From: Pseudocitrobacter vendiensis
GTDB taxonomy: Bacteria > Pseudomonadota > Gammaproteobacteria > Enterobacterales > Enterobacteriaceae
Length of the DNA: 64,000 bases
NCBI RefSeq assembly: GCF_943590815.1
Contig: NZ_CALSBS010000002.1
Coordinates: forward strand, 62,001-126,000
Reading direction: 5' to 3'
The notes under the pieces were generated by a model. That model had not been told where the DNA came from. It saw only the letters and a program-made list of their open reading frames with translations, and searched no databases. A program made the translations under genes and the position numbers. Positions 43,736 to 52,683 of the stretch are shown one piece after another (within the stretch, counting starts at the first letter, position 1; every line of letters starts with the position of its first letter).

Positions 43736-43763
43736 GCCGCCGATGGATTCGGCGGCTTTTTAT
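43736..43763 (+). terminator. Rho-independent terminator of ymdF
   Basis: GCCGCCGA-TGGAT-TCGGCGGC followed by TTTTTATTTT: canonical intrinsic terminator 60 bases after the stop. Confidence 0.9.
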
Positions 43764-43836
43764 TTTCCCTTCATTGGGTTGAACTGTGACCTTGCTCACT
43801 GCACACTGTGAGGCTGTTTGATTTTCGGGCGGCATC

Positions 43837-44760
43837 ATGTCTCTTTTCTCACGCTACGCATTTTCGGTTAAACCTCAGGAAGCTATCCTGATCCTCATCA
43901 CCATGTTCTGGGGCGGAACCTTTCTCGCAGTACAGTACGCCGTCACCCTTAGTGGCCCATTCTTCTTCGTGGGCGTGCGCTTTGCGATGGCTGCGGTCGC
44001 TGTTGGGCTACTTTGTGCCCGCTCATTGCGCGGCCTGACCCGGCTTGAACTGAAAGCGGGCGTCGTGATTGGTGTCGCCATTGCGCTGGGCTACAGCCTG
44101 CAAACCTGGGGGTTACAGTCGATTCCCAGCAGTAAATCCGCGTTTATTACCGCGATGTATGTGCCGCTAGTGCCGCTGTTGCAGTGGCTTTGTTTAGGGA
44201 GAATGCCGGGGCTGATGTCCTGCGTGGGCATTGTACTGGCTTTCATCGGGCTGATTTTTCTTGCCGGGCCAAATGGCGATTTGCTGGCGCTCGGGCAGGG
44301 GGAGCTGATTACGCTTGCCAGCGCGGTGGCGATTGCGGCTGAAATTATTCTTATCAGCGCCTGGGCGGGGAAAGTCGATGTGCGGCGAGTCACCGTTGTT
44401 CAACTGGCGACGGCGTCGATTGTGGCATTTGCCATGATGGTACCTGCCGGTGAAAGTGTGCCACCGGTATCGCCTGGCTTGCTGATAGTGGCCCTGGGGT
44501 TGGGGATTTTCAGCGCCATTATTCAGGTGACCATGAACTGGGCGCAGCGTAGCGTGTCGCCGACGCGCGCGACGGTTATCTACACCGGTGAACCGGTATG
44601 GGCAGGGATTTTTGGCCGACTGGCTGGAGAACGCTTACCGGCGCTGGCACTGCTGGGCGCGGCCTTTATCGTGGTTGGCGTGTTGGTCAGTGAACTTAAG
44701 TTTAAGCGTAAAAAAAAGTCACAACTGACTACGGAAGCATCACTTAATCATGAGCCGTAA
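43837..44760 (+). CDS. DMT-family transporter (two EamA domains)
   Basis: Inner-membrane protein of 307 residues with about ten transmembrane segments in two EamA repeats (ILILITMFWGGTFLAVQYAV and the C-terminal ATVIYTGEPVWAGIFGRLAG). Members export amino acids, nucleobases or other metabolites; the substrate is not predictable. It lies 65 bases upstream of rutR in the position where E. coli carries the rut operon, which makes regulation by RutR and a pyrimidine-related substrate possible but unproven. Confidence 0.87.
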   Translation: MSLFSRYAFSVKPQEAILILITMFWGGTFLAVQYAVTLSGPFFFVGVRFAMAAVAVGLLCARSLRGLTRLELKAGVVIGVAIALGYSLQTWGLQSIPSSKSAFITAMYVPLVPLLQWLCLGRMPGLMSCVGIVLAFIGLIFLAGPNGDLLALGQGELITLASAVAIAAEIILISAWAGKVDVRRVTVVQLATASIVAFAMMVPAGESVPPVSPGLLIVALGLGIFSAIIQVTMNWAQRSVSPTRATVIYTGEPVWAGIFGRLAGERLPALALLGAAFIVVGVLVSELKFKRKKKSQLTTEASLNHEP

Positions 44761-44825
44761 GTATCACGCCTGTGTATGCCTCCCGCTTTTGCTATGCTGT
44801 GGAGGCTAATAACAGGAGAGGGCGT

Positions 44826-45464
44826 ATGGCTCAGGACGCAACAAAGAAAAGCGGAAAACGCTCGCAGGCAGTCAGTGCAAAAAAACAAGCCATTCTCTCG
44901 GCTGCGCTCAATACTTTTTCCCAGTACGGCATTCACGGTACGCGCCTTGAGCAGGTCGCAGAGCTTGCCGGCGTGTCAAAAACCAATCTGCTTTACTACT
45001 ATCCGTCGAAAGAAGTCCTTTATGTTGCCGTGATGCGGCAAATTCTGGCTATCTGGCTGGCGCCATTGAAAGCGTTTCGCGAAGATCTCGCCCCGCTGGT
45101 GGCGATTAGAGAGTACATCAGGCTGAAACTTGAGGTCTCGCGCGACTATCCACAGGCTTCGCGACTCTTCTGCCTTGAGATGCTGCAAGGCGCGCCGTTG
45201 CTGATGAACGAACTGACAGGCGATCTTAAAGCGCTGGTCGAGGCAAAATCTGCGATTATCGCCGCGTGGGTGAATGCGGGAAAACTCGCGCCGGTTGACC
45301 CGCATCACCTCATTTTTATGATTTGGGCGACCACCCAGCACTATGCGGATTTTGCCACCCAGGTGGAAGCGGTTACGGGCGCGACATTGCAGGATGAAGC
45401 CTTCTTTCAGCGCACGGTCGACAATGTGCAGCAGATGATTATCGAAGGCATTCGCATCCGTTAA
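44826..45464 (+). CDS. rutR: HTH-type regulator RutR
   Basis: TetR-family regulator of 212 residues, closely matching E. coli RutR: HTH GTRLEQVAELAGVSKTNLLYYYPSKE and effector domain LKLEVSRDYPQASRLFCLEM and STQHYADFATQVEAVTGATL-type tail. In E. coli RutR senses uracil/thymine and represses rutABCDEFG as well as affecting carAB and gad genes. The ATG at 44826 follows AGGAGAGG. No rut catabolic gene is in the window. The last codons overlap the convergent LprI-like gene by four bases. Confidence 0.94.
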   Translation: MAQDATKKSGKRSQAVSAKKQAILSAALNTFSQYGIHGTRLEQVAELAGVSKTNLLYYYPSKEVLYVAVMRQILAIWLAPLKAFREDLAPLVAIREYIRLKLEVSRDYPQASRLFCLEMLQGAPLLMNELTGDLKALVEAKSAIIAAWVNAGKLAPVDPHHLIFMIWATTQHYADFATQVEAVTGATLQDEAFFQRTVDNVQQMIIEGIRIR

Positions 45465-45862
45465 TTAGTATTGGCTGGCGGCAGCGGGCAGCTCAGGTCA
45501 CCCTCTTCGCACTGTAAAAGGGAAGAGAGAAAGGCTTCGCGCTCGGCGGTTTTATCCGTCAGGCATTGGTTATGCACCATTGGTTGAACGCTACCGCCTT
45601 CGCTGCTGGAGCTGAGCAGTTCGCAATCGGCGTCACGGGAAGCAATCCATGCTGTCTGCGCTTTTTTCAGCTGCTCACGCTGCGGTTCCTGTGCCCGCTT
45701 TTGTGCCGCCTGATATGTCTCGTTTAACTTTTTGTCCGCCGCCTGATACTGAGCAGCAGTGCATTGATTCAGCTCGCTTTGGGTGCTGGCGTCTTTGCAT
45801 TCATCCGCCAGCGCCAGGCCACTCATTGTCAGGGCGATCATTGCCAGCAAGGTACGTTTCAT
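45461..45862 (-). CDS. LprI-family (DUF1311) exported protein
   Basis: A 133-residue secreted protein with signal peptide MIALTMSGLALA and the DUF1311/LprI domain: conserved cysteines (DECKDASTQSELNQC, DADCELL, HNQC), ADKKLNETYQ and KAQTAWIASRDADC. Members bind or inhibit lysozyme in some bacteria; the role in enterobacteria is unclear. A proline-rich tail (CPLPPANTN) with cysteines follows. Convergent with rutR. Confidence 0.85.
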   Translation of the reverse strand: MKRTLLAMIALTMSGLALADECKDASTQSELNQCTAAQYQAADKKLNETYQAAQKRAQEPQREQLKKAQTAWIASRDADCELLSSSSEGGSVQPMVHNQCLTDKTAEREAFLSSLLQCEEGDLSCPLPPANTN

Positions 45863-46071
45863 CTGTTCACTCCCTTAAAAAAGATGTCGTTGAATATAGT
45901 ACGAATCGCCGTCTGTGTGAAAGGATCGTTATTGCTCTGTACGGACACTTATCTCCTCCAACCAGCGTTCGCTTTTCTGATTTTTGACCCTGCCGTAGAC
46001 CGCGCCAACAAAGATGGTTGATCATCATCTACTGCTAATTAAAAAATGTTCAATAACAGGGATGGCGGACG

Positions 46072-47412
46072 ATGTCAGGCGAGGAAAATACCTTCAGGCT
46101 CGGGCTATATACATTGGCCTGGCCGATATTTATCGAACAGTTGCTGCGATTGCTGATGAACTACGTCAGCGTGTTTATGCTGGGGCATTACTCGGATGAA
46201 GCGGTGGCCGCCACCGGTGTTGCCAGTCAGATTTTGGCTATCTCGGTTATCTTTTACGGCTTTTTAACGGTGGGTGTACAAATTGTCGTGGCGCAGCTTA
46301 TCGGCGCGCAAAAATTTCATCGCGTGGAGTACGTCATCACTAACGGACTGGTGGTGGCGTTTATCATTGGCGTAGTGATGAGTTTTATCTTCATCATTTT
46401 TGGAGAGGGGTTCCTGCGCGCACTGGGGTTGAGTGAACAGTTGGTCAGCGTGGGTGCACCGTTTATTCAGATTATCGGCGGCAGTTCGGTGATTATTGCG
46501 CTTTATTCCTCAATGCTGCCGATTCTGCGTACCCACGGTCACGTGCGTCAGGCGATGGTCGTGCCGATTACCGTGAGCGTGATTAACGTGATCCTCAACT
46601 ACATGTTCCTCTACGGGCCGCTCAGCTTTCTGGATATGGGCGTTACCGGCGTGGGGATCGCCAGCAGCATCGCCAACATTGTGGGGATGGCGCTGAGCGT
46701 CTGGTTGCTGAATAAGTACATTGGTTATCGATTCCGCTGGCAGAAACTGAAACAGTGCTCACGCAAAATGCTCGGTTCTATTTTGCAATATGGCCTACCG
46801 TCCGCGGGAGAGAACTTATCCTATGCGGGTTCCCAACTGGTGGTAACCGCCATTATCGCATTGCTAGGCACCGAAGCGCTGACCACCAAAATCTACGCCT
46901 CCAGCATCAGCCAGTTTGTGGCGCTGTTTGCCATATCGATAGGCCAGGCTTCGCAAATCATCATTGGCCGGGCAATTGGCGCGCGGGAACTGGATACCGC
47001 GTATCGCCAGGGCATCCGCAGCTGGCGAATAGGCTTGTTGATTGCCTTGCTGGTCAGTGCGCTGCTGGCGACGTTTGCCAGGCCGATTATGGCGCTGTTT
47101 ACACCCAGCGAAACGATTATTGAAATGGCCAGGGTGCTGTTTATGTACTCCATTTTGCTGGAACTGGGGCGTGCCACCAATATCATCGTGATCAGCTCGT
47201 TAAACGCGACCGGGGATGTGCGTTTCCCGTTTATCTGCGGGATTATTGTGATGTGGGTTGTCAGCCTGCCGTTTTCGTATGTGCTGGGGATCTCCGCCGG
47301 GCTGGGGCTGGTGGGGGTATGGCTGGCGTACATTATTGATGAGGGCGTGAGGGCCGCGTTGATGTACCGCCGCTGGCAGAGCCGAATCTGGACGACGAAA
47401 TCGCTGTTTTAA
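46072..47412 (+). CDS. MATE-family efflux transporter
   Basis: Inner-membrane MATE (NorM/DinF-type) protein of 446 residues with about 12 transmembrane helices in two MatE repeats, e.g. LAWPIFIEQLLRLLMNYVSV, GVASQILAISVIFYGFL and SIGQASQIIIGRAIGARELD. It would use Na+ or H+ to expel cationic drugs or metabolites. An upstream in-frame start is not supported. It stands alone; a 13-base perfect inverted repeat follows. Confidence 0.9.
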   Translation: MSGEENTFRLGLYTLAWPIFIEQLLRLLMNYVSVFMLGHYSDEAVAATGVASQILAISVIFYGFLTVGVQIVVAQLIGAQKFHRVEYVITNGLVVAFIIGVVMSFIFIIFGEGFLRALGLSEQLVSVGAPFIQIIGGSSVIIALYSSMLPILRTHGHVRQAMVVPITVSVINVILNYMFLYGPLSFLDMGVTGVGIASSIANIVGMALSVWLLNKYIGYRFRWQKLKQCSRKMLGSILQYGLPSAGENLSYAGSQLVVTAIIALLGTEALTTKIYASSISQFVALFAISIGQASQIIIGRAIGARELDTAYRQGIRSWRIGLLIALLVSALLATFARPIMALFTPSETIIEMARVLFMYSILLELGRATNIIVISSLNATGDVRFPFICGIIVMWVVSLPFSYVLGISAGLGLVGVWLAYIIDEGVRAALMYRRWQSRIWTTKSLF

Positions 47413-47425
47413 TCGTCGGCGAACT

Positions 47426-47462
47426 GGGGTTAATAATGTATTAATAAGCCATTATTAACCCC
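47426..47462. repeat. AT-rich perfect inverted repeat after the MATE gene
   Basis: GGGGTTAATAATG and CATTATTAACCCC are perfect 13-base arms around an 11-base loop, itself partly palindromic (TATTAATA). No T tract follows. It may be a terminator for the MATE gene or an operator for yafL, which starts 58 bases on. Confidence 0.55.
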
Positions 47463-47519
47463 GCCTTCTGTATTGGTTGGGTAAACTCAGCGCCTGTTTT
47501 TTACCCGGTTTTGCTTGCT

Positions 47520-48257
47520 ATGTCTTCGGTCTCCCTCCCGCAATGGCTTTTTACGTTGTGTATTCTGCTGCCTGCTGTTTCGTTTGCTGGTGCACAACAT
47601 ACCTCTCTCAGCTACGCCGCCCGCCAGCGTATGCAAAACCGTGCCAGACTGCTAAAACAGTACCAGGTGCATCTAAAAAAACAGGCGAGCTACATTGTGG
47701 AAGGCAATGCCAAAAGCAGAAGGGCGCTGCGCCAGCACAACCGGGAGCAGATAAAACAGCATCCTGAATGGTTCCCTGCACCGTTGAAGTTGAGCGATAA
47801 ACATTGGCAGGCGCTGGCGGAAAACAACCATTTCTTAAGCAGCGACCATCTGCATAACATCACCGAAGTAGCGATTCACCGTCTGGAGCAGCAGCTTGGT
47901 AAGCCTTACGTCTGGGGAGGTACGCGGCCTGATAAAGGCTTCGACTGTAGCGGGTTGGTTTTTTATGCCTACAACAAGATCCTCGAGGCGAAGCTCCCGC
48001 GTACGGCCAATGAGATGTACCACTACCGCCGGGCAACGATTGTGGCGAACAACGACCTGCGCCGGGGCGATTTGCTGTTTTTCCATATCCACAGCCGCGA
48101 GATTGCCGATCATATGGGGGTTTATCTGGGCGACGGACAGTTTATCGAGTCACCACGCACGGGGGAAACCATTCGGATAAGCCAATTAGCCGAACCTTTC
48201 TGGCAGGATCACTTTTTGGGCGCACGCAGGATTTTGACGGAAGAGACGATTTTGTAG
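47520..48257 (+). CDS. yafL: NlpC/P60 endopeptidase family protein YafL
   Basis: Secreted cell-wall peptidase-type protein, about 245 residues, closely matching E. coli YafL from YAARQRMQNRARLLKQYQ to the C terminus. Signal peptide LFTLCILLPAVSFAGA. The NlpC/P60 domain (about 125-240) has the catalytic cysteine in GFDCSGLVFYAY, the histidine in ADHMGVYLGDG and a third polar residue near HSRE. It probably cuts D-Glu-mDAP bonds in peptidoglycan. In E. coli K-12 yafL lies beside the Flag-2 remnant; the same neighbour follows here. Confidence 0.93.
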   Translation: MSSVSLPQWLFTLCILLPAVSFAGAQHTSLSYAARQRMQNRARLLKQYQVHLKKQASYIVEGNAKSRRALRQHNREQIKQHPEWFPAPLKLSDKHWQALAENNHFLSSDHLHNITEVAIHRLEQQLGKPYVWGGTRPDKGFDCSGLVFYAYNKILEAKLPRTANEMYHYRRATIVANNDLRRGDLLFFHIHSREIADHMGVYLGDGQFIESPRTGETIRISQLAEPFWQDHFLGARRILTEETIL

Positions 48258-48296
48258 GGCGGCAATACTGCGAAAAAGTTAAAGTCGTACACGTTT

Positions 48297-48400
48297 TTCT
48301 CCCTCGCCCCTTTGGGGAGAGGGCCGGGGTGAGGGGCTCAGCGCGCACTTTCCCCTCACCCTAACCCTCTCCCCAAAGGGGCGAGGGGACAGTCCGAGAC
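48297..48400. repeat. GC-rich palindromic intergenic repeat
   Basis: CCCTCGCCCCTTTGGGGAGA, then GGGCCGGGGTGAGG, followed by CCCTCACCCTAACCCTCTCC and CAAAGGGGCGAGGG. Two nested inverted repeats of the same class as at 35497-35585, between yafL and the convergent lfhA. Confidence 0.65.
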
Positions 48401-48418
48401 CTTATATAGTCTCCCCCA

Positions 48419-50512
48419 TCAACTCAACGCCCCCATAATCTTCAACTCCAGCTCGTCCGGCACTTCGTTATACGACAGCACATGCAACCCCGGCGCAAAC
48501 AACTTCGCATAACGCGCCAGCAACGGGCGCAGCTGCGGCGGCACCAGCAGCACCGGGTCTTTACCTGCGGCTTTCATCTGCTCCTTCACCTGCGGCATCG
48601 TGTTCTGGAACTGGTTGAGCATATTCGGGTCCACCGGCACGCTATCGAGCATCACTTTGCCAGCCTGTTGCGCCTGATTCACCACGTTGGTCAGCAGGTT
48701 TTCCAGCTCATTATTCAGCGTATACACCGTCAGCTCCTGCTTGCGAACGAACGGATGGGTAATGCTCCGCCGCAATGCCAGGCGCACATCGGCCGCCAGC
48801 AGAATATGATCTTTGGTGACGGTGCTACTGGCGACCAGCACGGTGGCGATGGTGACGATATCGCGCAGGGAAACGCCTTCGGTCAGTAGCGCCCGGTACA
48901 CTTTCAGCAACTGGCTGTAATTCAGCGCCGCACTCAAATCCTCTGCCAGGCGCGGTGCCATTGACGACAAACGGTTATGCAACTGCGTGATGTCGTCATA
49001 GTTAAACAAATCAGGAATATAGCTGCGCACAATCTTATTAACATGGGTAGCAATCACGCTGGCGCTGTCGATCACCTGATACCCCATATTCAGCGCCTTC
49101 GCCTTCTGCGCGGGCTGAATCCAGGTGACCGGCATCCCGTACGCCGGGTCGTTCCCCAGCACGCCGTCTATCTCGCCGTAGGTTTCGCTGGAGGGCAACG
49201 CCATCAGTTTATCCGCCGGAATATCAGCTTCATCAGCCTTAATGCCGTTGATGAAAATGGCGTACTGGCTGGGCTTGAGGCGGAAGTTTTCGCGAATACG
49301 GATTTCCGGCAGCAGCACGCCGTTGCCGTCGGAAATCACCTGCCGCACGCCGCGAATCCGCTGGGTGAGCGGATTACCCTGCGCTTTGTCCACCAGCGCC
49401 ACCAGCTTGTAACCGAGGCTTAAACTGATGGGCTCGATCAGCGGAATGGTTTCCCAACTGACCTGTTGCTCGCTGGTTTCGGTGATGGTGCGGGTCAGCG
49501 TTTCGAGGCTTTTCTCTTCCGCCTCCGCCGCCTGCGGGCGTTTGCTCATTCGCCAGCCGGTAAAACCAAGCAGGGCGCTGAACATCAGGAACGGGAAGTG
49601 CGGCATTCCCGGCACCACCGCCAGCACGAACATAATCCCGGTGGCGGTGTAGAGCACCGACGGGCTTGCCAGCAGCTGGTGGCGCACGTCATGGGCGATA
49701 TCGCCGTTATCGCTGACGCGGGTGACGATAATCGCGGCCGCGGTGGAGAGCAGCAGGGAAGGGATCTGCGCCACCAGGCCGTCGCCGATGGTCATCAGCA
49801 CATACTGCTGGAAGGCGGCATCGGCGCTCAGGTTATATTTGAAGATCCCGATACAGACGCCGCCGATCAGGTTGATCGCCAGAATCATCATCCCGGCGAT
49901 GGCATCCCCGCGCACAAACTTCGACGCCCCGTCCATAGCGCCGTAGAAATCGGCCTCGCTGGCAACATCTTTACGCCTGGTCTGCGCCTGCGCCTGATTG
50001 ATCAATCCGGCGTTAAGATCGGCGTCAATCGCCATCTGTTTGCCGGGCATCGCGTCCAGGGTAAAGCGGGCAGAAACCTCGGAGATACGCTCGGCCCCTT
50101 TGGTGACGACAATAAAGTTGATGATCATCAGGATGATAAACACCACGAAACCGACGACAAAGTTGCCGCCAATCACCACCTGACCAAACGACTCAATCAC
50201 CTTACCCGCCGCGCCCGCGCCGAGATGCCCGTGCAGCAGCACCACGCGCGTAGAAGCAACGTTGAGCGTCAGGCGCATTAAGGTGGTGATCAGTAAAATG
50301 GTCGGGAACAGGCTAAATTCCAGCGGTCGTTTCGCCGACACCGCCACCAGCAGCACCATCACCGCCAGCACAATGTTGAAGGTGAACAGAATATCCAGCA
50401 GCGCAGGCGGCAGCGGCAAAATAACCATCGCCAGAATACAAAGTATAACCAGCGGCACGCCGAGATTGCCGCCGCGCAGCAGCGCGAGGAACGATTTAGT
50501 TGTTTTCGCCAT
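48419..50512 (-). CDS. lfhA: Flag-2 flagellar export protein LfhA (FlhA-like)
   Basis: A 697-residue FlhA homologue, the export-gate subunit with eight N-terminal membrane helices and a large cytoplasmic domain (from about residue 330). The FHIPEP-family region LNAGLINQAQAQTRRKDVA and AMDGASKFVRGDAIAGMMI are clear. In E. coli K-12 this gene survives only as fhiA; here it is full length with no frameshift. It is the last gene of lfiMNPQR-lfhBA, overlapping lfhB by 17 bases. Confidence 0.93.
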   Translation of the reverse strand: MAKTTKSFLALLRGGNLGVPLVILCILAMVILPLPPALLDILFTFNIVLAVMVLLVAVSAKRPLEFSLFPTILLITTLMRLTLNVASTRVVLLHGHLGAGAAGKVIESFGQVVIGGNFVVGFVVFIILMIINFIVVTKGAERISEVSARFTLDAMPGKQMAIDADLNAGLINQAQAQTRRKDVASEADFYGAMDGASKFVRGDAIAGMMILAINLIGGVCIGIFKYNLSADAAFQQYVLMTIGDGLVAQIPSLLLSTAAAIIVTRVSDNGDIAHDVRHQLLASPSVLYTATGIMFVLAVVPGMPHFPFLMFSALLGFTGWRMSKRPQAAEAEEKSLETLTRTITETSEQQVSWETIPLIEPISLSLGYKLVALVDKAQGNPLTQRIRGVRQVISDGNGVLLPEIRIRENFRLKPSQYAIFINGIKADEADIPADKLMALPSSETYGEIDGVLGNDPAYGMPVTWIQPAQKAKALNMGYQVIDSASVIATHVNKIVRSYIPDLFNYDDITQLHNRLSSMAPRLAEDLSAALNYSQLLKVYRALLTEGVSLRDIVTIATVLVASSTVTKDHILLAADVRLALRRSITHPFVRKQELTVYTLNNELENLLTNVVNQAQQAGKVMLDSVPVDPNMLNQFQNTMPQVKEQMKAAGKDPVLLVPPQLRPLLARYAKLFAPGLHVLSYNEVPDELELKIMGALS

Positions 50513-51635
50513 CCAGTTTAAGCACCTCTTTGGGAATGGAAATATGTCTGTTCAGAGCCGGGCGCGGCTGTGCGCCGTCGCGCCAGTGTTTCATTTGCAG
50601 GACGTAGGTCAGAACGTGGGCGATGGCCCGGTAAAGCTGAAACGGAATTTGCTGATTCACCTGGGTGGTGTAGTAAACCGAGCGCGCCAGTCGCGGGAAC
50701 TCGACCACTTCCACCTGATTTTCAGTAGCGACCTGGCGAATATAGAGGGCGATTTCATCGGTACCTTTTGCCACCACAAACGGCGCGGCGGCGCGCGACT
50801 GGTCATACTGCAACGCCACGGCGTAGTGGGTCGGGTTGGTGATCACCACGTTGGCTTTCGGCACCACTTTGCGAATTTGCCCCATCGCCAGTTGCCGTTG
50901 CAGACGCCGCACGCGCGCCTTCACTTCCGGCTTGCCTTCCTGATTTTTGTACTCTTCTTTCAGCTCTTGTTTGGTCATTTTTAGCCCTTTGGTGAACAGG
51001 GCTTTCGCCAGCGGCACGTCGATAAGCGCGAAGAAAATAAACAGGATGACAAAGTTGCGCATCACGCTGGCGTAGAGCGACAAACCCTCATTCATCGCCA
51101 GTTTGAACGGCAGCGCCTGCAGGCCGAGGAAGGCGGCAAAGTTATTGCGCAGGCTAATCCACAGCATCACCAGCACCACCACCGACTTCACTGTCATCTT
51201 GCCTGTTTCCGCCAGATGTTCACTGGAAAACAGCCGCCCAATCCCTTTTAACGGACTGATTTTGCTGAAATCCGGGAGGATTTTTTTCGGCAAGAACAGC
51301 CAGCCGCCAGGCACCAGTGAGGAGAGCAGTGCGGCGGCGGGCATCGGCAGCAAGGTGAGAATAAACTTGCCGAGAATTAACAGGTGATGGCGCAGAAACT
51401 GGCCGATAACGTCCGGGTTATTAATCTCCTGCGCGTACTGATGCACGCTGATAAAACTCTCGCGCACAAAATCGGCATACCACGGGAAGCTGCTGGAGAT
51501 CACCACAAACGCCGCAAACAGGCTCGCCGCCAGCCCCATATCCTTCGAGCGCGGCAGTTGCCCCTCTTCACGCGCTTTACGCAGCTTTTGCGCCGAGGGT
51601 TTCTCTGTTTTTTCTTCGCTGCTGCTATCCGCCAT
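50496..51635 (-). CDS. lfhB: Flag-2 flagellar export protein LfhB (FlhB-like)
   Basis: FlhB homologue of 379 residues: export-substrate switch. Four membrane helices precede the cytoplasmic domain, which carries the autocleavage motif NPTHYAVAL (about residue 270). The N terminus is the usual charged ADSSSEEKTEKPSAQKLRKA. Overlaps both lfhA and lfiR, so the genes are translationally coupled. Confidence 0.94.
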   Translation of the reverse strand: MADSSSEEKTEKPSAQKLRKAREEGQLPRSKDMGLAASLFAAFVVISSSFPWYADFVRESFISVHQYAQEINNPDVIGQFLRHHLLILGKFILTLLPMPAAALLSSLVPGGWLFLPKKILPDFSKISPLKGIGRLFSSEHLAETGKMTVKSVVVLVMLWISLRNNFAAFLGLQALPFKLAMNEGLSLYASVMRNFVILFIFFALIDVPLAKALFTKGLKMTKQELKEEYKNQEGKPEVKARVRRLQRQLAMGQIRKVVPKANVVITNPTHYAVALQYDQSRAAAPFVVAKGTDEIALYIRQVATENQVEVVEFPRLARSVYYTTQVNQQIPFQLYRAIAHVLTYVLQMKHWRDGAQPRPALNRHISIPKEVLKLDGENN

Positions 51636-52407
51636 AGTGACCTTTCAGCGCGTCGAGCTGCTGCAACACAAAATTCGCCAGATGCAGATAGTGATCCGGC
51701 AGGTTGTAGAGCAGGGTGGCAAAACAGACCAGCCCTGCCAGCATGTTGATGGGAAAGCCAAGTGAAAAGAGATTCAGCGGCGGCGCAATGCGGTTGAGCA
51801 GGCCAAAGCAGCCCTGCACAATCAGCATGATAAAAGTGGTCGGCAGCGCCAGCAGCGATGCCGACGCCAGCACCCAGCTAAAGGCCAGCGCGATGGTGCG
51901 CAGGGTTTGCGGATGTAGCGCGTTGCCAATCGGCCAGTAGGTGAAGCCCTTATACAACACGCTCACCAGCAGCAGATGTCCGTCCATGGCAAAAAACAGC
52001 AGGATCGCGTAGACGTTGATAAGCTCCGCCAGCACGGTGGTCGATGCGCCGCTGCTCGGGTCGTTCATCACCGCCATGCTCATCCCCATATTGAACGAGA
52101 GAATTTGCCCGGCGAGTTGCAGCGCCAGAAACAGAAACTGAAACATCAGCCCGAATAACATGCCCCATAAGATTTGCTCCACCGTCAGGATCAAACTGTT
52201 GAGCGAGAGCAAATCATGGGGAATGGGATGGGGGATCAACGGCGTGATAATGATTGCCAGCGCCAGCGACAAAATAATCCGCACGCGCATGGTCAGGGCG
52301 CTGTTATCCAGCACCGGCACATAGCGCAGAAACGCCATAATGCGCACGAAGGGAAACCACAGCCCCAGCGCCAGATCCATCAGTTGCGTAACGTCGCTTG
52401 TGCGCAT
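51625..52407 (-). CDS. lfiR: Flag-2 export protein LfiR (FliR-like)
   Basis: Membrane export-gate protein of about 260 residues with several hydrophobic helices (IILSLALAIIITPLIP, ILWGMLFGLMFQFLFLALQL, GMSMAVMNDPSSG as in FliR). The ATG at 52405-52407 sits one base after the lfiQ stop; a longer in-frame start overlaps lfiQ and is not conserved. With FliP/FliQ homologues it forms the export gate complex. Confidence 0.92.
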   Translation of the reverse strand: MRTSDVTQLMDLALGLWFPFVRIMAFLRYVPVLDNSALTMRVRIILSLALAIIITPLIPHPIPHDLLSLNSLILTVEQILWGMLFGLMFQFLFLALQLAGQILSFNMGMSMAVMNDPSSGASTTVLAELINVYAILLFFAMDGHLLLVSVLYKGFTYWPIGNALHPQTLRTIALAFSWVLASASLLALPTTFIMLIVQGCFGLLNRIAPPLNLFSLGFPINMLAGLVCFATLLYNLPDHYLHLANFVLQQLDALKGHYGG

Positions 52408-52408
52408 C

Positions 52409-52681
52409 TTAATGCACCAGCAACGCGGCCTGGCTAAACAGGTGAATGCACAGGTCATGCAACTGGATAATCATCCATTTGCCGCATATCCCCAGCACCA
52501 CCAGCGTGACAATCAGCCTCGGCAAAAAGCTCAGGGTCTGTTCGTTAATCTGCGTCACCGCCTGGAACACGCTCACCAGCAGACCAACTAGCAGGCTTGG
52601 CACCACCAGCACCGAAACCAGCAAAATCACCACTTTTATGCCGCTGGCGACAATGTCGGCGGCTACATCTACGGTCAACAT
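52409..52681 (-). CDS. lfiQ: Flag-2 export protein LfiQ (FliQ-like)
   Basis: Ninety-residue, two-helix FliQ homologue: IKVVILLVSVLVVPSLLVGL then the FQAVTQINEQTLSFLPRL loop and LIVTLVVLGICGKWM. Length and motif match FliQ. It lies between lfiP and lfiR with only one or two bases between genes. Confidence 0.94.
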   Translation of the reverse strand: MLTVDVAADIVASGIKVVILLVSVLVVPSLLVGLLVSVFQAVTQINEQTLSFLPRLIVTLVVLGICGKWMIIQLHDLCIHLFSQAALLVH

Positions 52682-52683
52682 AA

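Noticed and set aside
49466..50281. Plus-strand 271-codon frame opposite lfhA
   Set aside because: It is the mirror of a highly conserved FlhA coding region; its Arg/His/Gln-rich product has no protein-like features.
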